From: an uncultured Ruminococcus sp.
GTDB lineage: Bacteria; Bacillota; Clostridia; Oscillospirales; Acutalibacteraceae
Direction of reading: 5' to 3'
DNA length: 5,096 nt
Assembly: GCA_902762335.1 (NCBI GenBank)
Contig: CACWNZ010000172.1
Span: 1 to 5,096, forward strand
Shown here: positions 1-3,648 of the stretch, in pieces
How the letters are laid out: each line of letters begins with the position of its first letter
Numbering within the stretch: position 1 is the stretch's first letter
Notes under the pieces: generated by a model
The model's input: the letters and a program-made list of their open reading frames with translations, nothing else
Database searches by the model: none
What the model was told of the DNA's origin: nothing
Program-made: the position numbers and the translations under genes

Positions 1-2
1 CC

Positions 3-1076
3 ACGGCGACGGGTGCGGCGGCGGAGGGGCAGAGAGAGAAACAGAAGCCCTTCAGGATAAACGGCGGCGTAGCAAGAATGGATCCCGATTCGGAGGAGAT
101 GAGGTCGTCGCTGAGATACTTTACCGTCGTTCTTTACGATAAGGAGCACGAAAGCTCCGAGCTTGTGGAGTACAAGATCTCGGCGGTAAGCGAGGACGAG
201 GCGATAACCTGGGCTGAGAGCCTTAAGGGCGGCAGCGAAACGGGCTGGACTAATCTGAACTACCGCTACAGGATATACAAGGACAACGGCAGGACCCTCG
301 TTACGGTAATAGACCAGAGCCGCGAGCTTATCCCGTCCTACAGGATACTGATGATCTCGGTATCCGGCGGGGTCGTGCTGATACATCTGAGCATACCGAT
401 ACTTATACTCATCGGCAAAAGGCTGTTCAGACCTCTTGAGGAGGCGGACAGAAAGCAAAAGCAGTTTATAGCAAGGCTCGAAAACGAGTTCAGAATGCCG
501 CTTACAATAATAAACGCCGATACCGAGACTCTTGAGCGAAGCGCAGGCAAAAACGAACAGACAAGTTCGATAGACAAGCAGGTGCGCAGAATGACGGGGC
601 TCGTAAAGGAGCTCGGCACGCTTACGGTGTTTGAGGAGCCGCCCGTTAAAACGAGAACGGAGCTTTCACAGCTGATGACGGCAATGCTCGAAAACAGCAG
701 AAGGAGCTTTGAGGAAAAGGGACTTGAGCTGAGCTTTGATATAGAGCCGGATATATCGGTAATGATAAACGACGACTCCATGCACAGGGTGATAAGCGAG
801 CTCACAGCCAACGCTCTCAGCTTTGCGGAGTCAAAGGCGGGCTTTACGCTCAGGCGGCATAAGGACAGGATCAAGCTTACGGCATATAACGATACCAAGC
901 TTCCCGACGGCGGCTGCGACGAGATATTCGACCGCTTTACCACGCTTGAAAACGCCAAGGAAACGGGCGGCGCAGGTCTTGGACTTGCATACGTCAAGGA
1001 CGTTGTCCGCTCCGCGGACGGCAGAGTATCGGCTGAGGTAAAGAACGGCACTATAACGATAGTATGCGATCTGTAA
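3..1076 (+). CDS. Sensor histidine kinase, 5'-truncated, with degenerate H-box (Asn replaces phospho-acceptor His)
   Basis: The frame is open from the left edge with no in-frame start and no ribosome binding site before the first ATG (78), so the gene begins upstream. Numbering from that ATG, residues about 10-85 are the end of an extracytoplasmic sensor region (the YRYRIYKDNGRTLVTVID stretch is typical of clostridial kinases). One membrane helix lies at about 89-113, a HisKA-like region at about 125-185 and a HATPase_c domain at about 195-332. The ATPase half keeps the N-box Asn (N245), an F-box (IFDRF, 283-287) and a G2 box (GGAGLGL, 297-303). The G1 region is weak (YNDTKL, 270-275). The H-box, normally S-H-E-L-R-T-P-L, reads E-N-E-F-R-M-P-L, with Asn136 at the phosphorylated position. 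Seen: domains and substitution. Inferred: an inactive, phosphatase-only or partner-dependent kinase. A response regulator would be expected just upstream, outside the window. It shares an operon with the two genes that follow. Confidence 0.88.
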   Translation, partial: TATGAAAEGQREKQKPFRINGGVARMDPDSEEMRSSLRYFTVVLYDKEHESSELVEYKISAVSEDEAITWAESLKGGSETGWTNLNYRYRIYKDNGRTLVTVIDQSRELIPSYRILMISVSGGVVLIHLSIPILILIGKRLFRPLEEADRKQKQFIARLENEFRMPLTIINADTETLERSAGKNEQTSSIDKQVRRMTGLVKELGTLTVFEEPPVKTRTELSQLMTAMLENSRRSFEEKGLELSFDIEPDISVMINDDSMHRVISELTANALSFAESKAGFTLRRHKDRIKLTAYNDTKLPDGGCDEIFDRFTTLENAKETGGAGLGLAYVKDVVRSADGRVSAEVKNGTITIVCDL

Positions 1077-1080
1077 AATA

Positions 1081-1090
1081 AAGGAGGTGA
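1081..1090 (+). promoter_or_regulatory. Strong ribosome binding site of the VTC-domain gene
   Basis: AAGGAGGTGA is almost the full anti-16S sequence and ends 4 bases before the ATG at 1095. It selects that start over an in-frame ATG at 1125 (residue 11), although family homology only begins near the second Met. It lies wholly in the 18 bp gap after the kinase stop codon. Confidence 0.85.
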
Positions 1091-1094
1091 GCGC

Positions 1095-1814
1095 ATGGCA
1101 GCAGCAAGCGGACCCATAGTTGTAATGAAACGCTACGAAATGAAATATATCATGACCGAGGAGCAGACGGAGTATTTCAAAAGGAGCATAGAGGGCTATA
1201 TGAAGGAGGACAAATACGGACTTTGCTCGATAGCCTCGCTGTACTACGATACGCCTAACTACCGACTGATAAGAACGTCGATAGAGAAGCCCCCCTTCAA
1301 GGAGAAGATAAGGCTCCGATCCTACGGCATAGCGACAGACAGCTCTCCGGTATTCTTAGAGCTCAAGCGCAAGGCTTACGGCATAGTCTACAAGAGAAGG
1401 GTGCAGTCCACCATACCCCTCGTAAACAAATTCTTCTACGGCGAAGGCGATATATGCGCGGGCGGACAGATAAACCGCGAGATAACCACCTTCCGCGACT
1501 ACTACAAGACCCTCGTACCCGCCTGTCTGATAATCTACGACAGGATAGCCTACTTTCAGCCCGACGGCGACCTGAGACTGACTATCGACCACGACCCGCG
1601 CTACCGCTTCGAGCAGCTTGATCTCACCACCTCTATGAAGGGCAATTCGCTGCTCAAAAAGGGACATACGATACTTGAGGTAAAGGTACAGCAGGCAGTT
1701 CCGCTGTGGCTGTCGGCAATACTCACCAAGGGGAAAATATACAAGGGCAGCTTCTCAAAATACGGAGAGGCATACAAGCACCAGCTGATAGAAGCTCAGA
1801 AAGAAAGGAAGTAA
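1095..1814 (+). CDS. VTC-domain protein, polyphosphate polymerase-like (CYTH/TTM superfamily)
   Basis: A 239-residue soluble protein of the VTC family, related to the catalytic tunnel domain of yeast Vtc4, which builds polyphosphate from ATP. The tunnel residues of the family can be placed in order: R13-x-E15-x-K17-Y on the first strand, YYDTP at 50-54, K71-x-R73-x-R75, E89-L-K91, basic K100-R-R, Y148-D-R150, R161-L-T-I-D165, the metal-ligand type E195-V-K197, and S221-K222-Y223 near the end. These appear to match the Vtc4 set of phosphate-binding Lys/Arg and the metal-binding Glu (alignment by eye). There is no signal peptide or membrane helix, so it should act in the cytosol. Length and ends look complete. 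It lies 18 bp after the kinase and 6 bp before a DUF4956 membrane gene, so cotranscription is likely. Polyphosphate synthesis is the favoured role, but another triphosphate tunnel activity remains possible. Confidence 0.9.
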   Translation: MAAASGPIVVMKRYEMKYIMTEEQTEYFKRSIEGYMKEDKYGLCSIASLYYDTPNYRLIRTSIEKPPFKEKIRLRSYGIATDSSPVFLELKRKAYGIVYKRRVQSTIPLVNKFFYGEGDICAGGQINREITTFRDYYKTLVPACLIIYDRIAYFQPDGDLRLTIDHDPRYRFEQLDLTTSMKGNSLLKKGHTILEVKVQQAVPLWLSAILTKGKIYKGSFSKYGEAYKHQLIEAQKERK

Positions 1815-1820
1815 TGATCT

Positions 1821-2495
1821 ATGTTTGATACTATATATAATACCGCCACGGTCTCGGCGTCACAGTTCTTTATAATGGCAGCCGCTTCTCTTATAGCAGG
1901 CTTCGTGTATGCCTTTATTATCTCGTTCAGGATAAGAGCAAAAAAGCGCTTCTTCATAGTCACGGCAGTAGTACCCTTCGTTGTCGCAGCGGTAATAACC
2001 TTCGTCAGCGGAAATATCGGCGCAGGTGTCGCTGTGGGCGGCGCGTTCAGTCTGATACGCTTCAGAAGCGCCCCCGGCAGCGCAGACGAGATCACCTCGC
2101 TGCTCATAGCAATGGGCTCGGGCATAGCCTTCGGAATGGGCTACGTAGCCTACGGCGTGATAATCCTCATCGGCATGGCGGTCATCTTCCTCGTTCTTTC
2201 ACTGCTTCCCGTATTCGAGCACAAGAGTATGTCGGAGGAGAAGCTGCTTAGGATAACCATTCCCGAGTCGCTTGAATATTCGGGCGCCTTTGACGATACC
2301 TTCAGACACTATCTCAGGAGCTTCGAGAACGCAGGCGTCAAGACAACGGGCATGGGCTCGATGTTCCGCCTGTCCTTCAGGATAGTAATGAAGGACCCCG
2401 CCGAGGAAAAGGAGTTCATAGACGAGCTGAGAACGAAGAACGGCAACCTCGAGATAGCCGTGCTGCCCTATACCGAGCCGTCAAATCAGCTCTGA
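1821..2495 (+). CDS. DUF4956 family membrane protein, probable partner of the VTC-domain protein
   Basis: A 224-residue integral membrane protein. Hydrophobic helices lie at about 16-36, 44-63, 93-110 and 112-131. Between helices 2 and 3 is the family hallmark, a Gly-rich stretch running into SLIRFRSAPGSADEI (77-91). Residues about 141-218 form a cytosolic alpha/beta domain (LLRITIPES ... LEIAVLPY). The gene starts 6 bp after the VTC stop codon, with a modest purine-rich AGGAAG site overlapping the end of that gene, which suggests translational coupling. Known: VTC-domain and DUF4956 genes are frequent neighbours in bacteria, and eukaryotic VTC complexes pair a tunnel domain with a membrane domain that passes the chain across the membrane. 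Inferred: this protein anchors the polymerase or moves or senses its product. Its biochemical function is not established. It is the last gene before a strong terminator. Confidence 0.88.
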   Translation: MFDTIYNTATVSASQFFIMAAASLIAGFVYAFIISFRIRAKKRFFIVTAVVPFVVAAVITFVSGNIGAGVAVGGAFSLIRFRSAPGSADEITSLLIAMGSGIAFGMGYVAYGVIILIGMAVIFLVLSLLPVFEHKSMSEEKLLRITIPESLEYSGAFDDTFRHYLRSFENAGVKTTGMGSMFRLSFRIVMKDPAEEKEFIDELRTKNGNLEIAVLPYTEPSNQL

Positions 2496-2547
2496 TTCCC
2501 CGCAGCAAAAAAGCTTTACATCTCAATACCCGATATACTTCCTTCGA

Positions 2548-2614
2548 CCTGCCCCTCGTAAGGCAAAAGGGACTATAAAGTCCTGAAGCTTTACGAGGGG
2601 CAGGCTTTGTTTTC
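2548..2614 (+). terminator. Long hairpin rho-independent terminator closing the kinase-VTC-DUF4956 operon
   Basis: Perfect 14 bp arms CCTGCCCCTCGTAA (2548-2561) and TTACGAGGGGCAGG (2591-2604), extended inward by a G-T, a G-C and a C-G pair. After a small internal bulge the loop region folds again (GGACT 2570-2574 with AGTCC 2579-2583, loop ATAA). A T-rich run CTTTGTTTTC follows at once. It begins 52 bp after the DUF4956 stop. The opposite strand has no clear T run, so the terminator is probably one-way. Confidence 0.85.
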
Positions 2615-2723
2615 AAGGGTCTTGCGGCAGACGGGTAAAGACCTCATGACAGGGAAGAGAGCGCCGCCTGAACGAGGTATAAAGCGCCGCGGCTTGAGAG
2701 TGCATTATTTGGTACTGACGCTG

Positions 2724-2732
2724 TGTTATAAT
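2724..2732 (+). promoter_or_regulatory. Extended -10 motif, possible weak promoter
   Basis: TGTTATAAT fits the extended -10 form TGnTATAAT. No convincing -35 hexamer lies 16-18 bp upstream. The ten-base string GTGTTATAAT (2723-2732) recurs exactly at 2835-2844 in the strong promoter downstream. No gene follows before 2817, so a short untranslated transcript is the only obvious product. In such AT-rich DNA this may be chance. Confidence 0.3.
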
Positions 2733-2790
2733 TATATATGATAGTTCTTTGTCAGAATGCATGAATTACAGCATAAAAATTTTACTTGCA

Positions 2791-2838
2791 CAAATATATC
2801 TTGTAGCAGGAAACTATTGACAACGCTATATATAGTGT
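2791..2838. promoter_or_regulatory. Tandem NrdR-box-like sites, cluster A
   Basis: Compared with the published NrdR consensus acaCwAtATaTwGtgt (recalled, not searched), 2823-2838 (ACGCTATATATAGTGT) matches 15 of 16 positions, and 2791-2806 matches 10 of 16. The two start 32 bp apart, the three-helical-turn spacing known for paired NrdR boxes. The strong box fills exactly the 16 bp spacer of the promoter at 2817-2844, where a bound repressor would block polymerase. The second box is weak alone and is supported mainly by its spacing and by sharing TATATCTTGTA with cluster B. Confidence 0.6.
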
Positions 2839-2844
2839 TATAAT
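2817..2844 (+). promoter_or_regulatory. Near-perfect sigma-70 promoter directed antisense into the Crp/Fnr gene
   Basis: TTGACA at 2817-2822, a 16 bp spacer and TATAAT at 2839-2844, with an extended TG at 2836-2837. The expected start is near 2851, at the stop codon of the minus-strand regulator gene, so all RNA made here would be antisense to that gene and would head toward nrdD. No plus-strand gene follows before 3649. The spacer is an NrdR-like box, so activity is probably controlled. Confidence 0.65.
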
Positions 2845-2849
2845 AGGTC

Positions 2850-3500
2850 TTAGCCCTCTGATATAAGCCCGCTGTTAAGAATATAGCGGTCGGGCGCGGG
2901 AGAGGAAATGAGGTTCTCACGCTTCATTTTAGCAAGTTCCCTCATCATGGCGCTTCTGTCAACGCAGATATATTCAGCGAGGTCACTCAGAGGAACAGGC
3001 AGATAAAGCAGTCCGTTCTCGTCCTCCTGAGCGAAATATTCAAAAACGGAAACGAGCTTTTTGCGGATAGTCCTTCCCGAGAGTATATCAAGATGTATCC
3101 TGCTGCGGCGCACGGCGGATCCGAGTACGTTCTGCGCGAATCTTCTGTGGCACGGACACAGCCTTTTGCACAAGCCCGTAATGCCTTCGGTGGCAAAAAA
3201 GCTGACGTCACAGTCGGTCTTTGCAAAAACGTAGTATAAATTTACGTCGCTTTCGGTGGATATAAGGCTCCCGAAAATATCGCCCTCAAGGTAAATATCG
3301 AGGATATTCTCCTCGCCCTGCTCGTCTATGCTTCTCAGACAGGCGGTGCCGCTGTGCATTATGCAGGAATATCCCGCAGCCTCCGAGAGCTTCATTATCA
3401 CCTCGCCCCTTCTGAAGCTGCGCTTCTCAAGGTGCAGACACTCCGCAAGAAGGGCAAGCTCCTCATCGTTTATACCGTTTGTTACCGGATATTTATTCAT
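2850..3500 (-). CDS. Crp/Fnr family transcriptional regulator
   Basis: A 216-residue protein of normal length for the family. Residues about 10-120 form the cyclic-nucleotide-binding-like beta barrel (LEKRSFRRGEVIMKLSE, then LEGDIFGSL at 71-79). A dimerisation helix covers about 120-142, and a winged helix-turn-helix about 143-212, with the recognition segment CVDRSAMMRELAKMKRENLI at 179-198. ATG at 3498-3500 is set by AGGAGG six bases upstream. The protein has eight Cys, including C111-x3-C115-x-C117 followed by His118. It lacks the N-terminal Cys cluster of classical Fnr, so an iron-sulfur cluster of that type is not expected. The effector is unknown. It is divergent from nrdD, and its own likely -35 sits in a Crp-type palindrome (3571-3586), which suggests autoregulation. 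Anaerobic or redox control of nrdD is an inference from position only. Confidence 0.88.
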   Translation of the reverse strand: MNKYPVTNGINDEELALLAECLHLEKRSFRRGEVIMKLSEAAGYSCIMHSGTACLRSIDEQGEENILDIYLEGDIFGSLISTESDVNLYYVFAKTDCDVSFFATEGITGLCKRLCPCHRRFAQNVLGSAVRRSRIHLDILSGRTIRKKLVSVFEYFAQEDENGLLYLPVPLSDLAEYICVDRSAMMRELAKMKRENLISSPAPDRYILNSGLISEG

Positions 3501-3509
3501 TGTTGACCT

Positions 3510-3557
3510 CCTCTATATAATGTACCTTAAATTTGTGCAAAACGCTATATCTTGTAT
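3510..3557. promoter_or_regulatory. Tandem NrdR-box-like sites, cluster B, in the crp-like/nrdD divergent region
   Basis: 3542-3557 (ACGCTATATCTTGTAT) matches the recalled NrdR consensus at 13 of 16 positions, and 3510-3525 matches 11 of 16. The starts are 32 bp apart, as in cluster A. Lying upstream of a ribonucleotide reductase gene, the known NrdR target class, makes this assignment stronger than the scores alone. The left box overlaps the ribosome binding site of the divergent regulator (AGGAGG, minus strand, 3507-3512). The right box overlaps the -10 region of both divergent promoters. Confidence 0.65.
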
Positions 3558-3560
3558 TAT
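3533..3560 (+). promoter_or_regulatory. Candidate nrdD promoter
   Basis: TTGTGC (3533-3538), a 16 bp spacer and TATTAT (3555-3560). The -35 is a poor match, as expected of a regulated promoter, and the geometry copies the strong promoter at 2817-2844. A start near 3567 would give a leader of about 80 bases that includes the 3571-3586 palindrome. An alternative is that nrdD is read from the far upstream promoter. Confidence 0.4.
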
Positions 3561-3584
3561 ACGACAGAACTGTTGCAAATGCAA
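3556..3584 (-). promoter_or_regulatory. Candidate promoter of the Crp/Fnr regulator gene
   Basis: Read on the minus strand: TTGCAT (3584-3579), a 17 bp spacer and a perfect TATAAT (3561-3556). The expected start is near 3549, about 50 bases before the ATG. The -35 lies inside the palindrome at 3571-3586. The -10 shares bases with the plus-strand -10 at 3555-3560, so the two promoters should exclude each other. Confidence 0.55.
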
Positions 3585-3586
3585 CA
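3571..3586. promoter_or_regulatory. Perfect palindrome TGTTGCA-AA-TGCAACA, probable Crp/Fnr operator
   Basis: Two perfect 7 bp arms around AA. Written as TGTTG-N6-CAACA it has the half-site size and spacing of Crp-class operators (TGTGA-N6-TCACA). It covers the -35 of the regulator gene and would fall a few bases after the candidate nrdD start, so the bound protein could repress both. That the neighbouring regulator binds here is inferred. Confidence 0.6.
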
Positions 3587-3613
3587 CCTATTCCGAAAAA
3601 AATAAGATAAAAT

Positions 3614-3627
3614 AGTGTTCGTACACT
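3614..3627. repeat. Short imperfect palindrome in the nrdD leader
   Basis: AGTGT-TCGT-ACACT, 5 bp arms with a 4-base loop, 8 bases before the nrdD ribosome binding site (GGAGA, 3636-3640). It could be a small hairpin affecting translation or a protein site. It fits no operator that I know. Confidence 0.3.
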
Positions 3628-3648
3628 TTGGAAACGGAGATGTTTTTT

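Larger units (their letters stand above)
2496..2849. other. Gene-free stretch of 354 bp: terminator, GC-rich spacer, then AT-rich promoter region
   Basis: No credible gene is seen on either strand. From left to right it holds the operon terminator (2548-2614), a GC-rich spacer of about 100 bp with a direct repeat GCGCCGC (2661-2667 and 2684-2690) and a 6 bp inverted repeat GGTCTT/AAGACC (2618-2623, 2638-2643), then a sharply AT-rich section from about 2701. That section holds an extended -10 motif (2724-2732) and the NrdR-box/promoter cluster (2791-2844). The GC-rich spacer resembles no RNA family that I recognise. Confidence 0.6.

Noticed and set aside
78..80. ATG at 78 as the true start of the kinase
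   Set aside because: No ribosome binding site, the frame is open to the window edge, and the family has an N-terminal membrane helix and sensor part that would lie upstream.
338..1117. Minus-strand open frame of 259 codons, rich in Ser
   Set aside because: Antisense to the sensor kinase, whose domains are clear on the plus strand; low-complexity Ser-rich translation with no motif.
1356..2125. Two minus-strand frames (1356-1667 and 1796-2125) under the VTC and DUF4956 genes
   Set aside because: They lie opposite clear family members and have no recognisable product or start signal.
2757..2843. Plus-strand 28-codon frame and a nested 19-codon frame starting at 2761
   Set aside because: No Shine-Dalgarno sequence, and they run through the NrdR-like box and promoter; probably chance.
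2732..2920. Minus-strand frame of 62 codons across the antisense promoter region
   Set aside because: Overlaps the Crp/Fnr 3' end and AT-rich regulatory DNA; no ribosome binding site and no homology.
3328..3615. Plus-strand frame of 95 codons antisense to the regulator's N-terminus
   Set aside because: Antisense shadow reaching into the promoter region; no plausible start site or product.
3619..3622. LexA/SOS box reading of the AGTGTTCGTACACT palindrome
   Set aside because: The Firmicute LexA site is GAAC-N4-GTTC; the half-sites here are in the wrong order and spacing.
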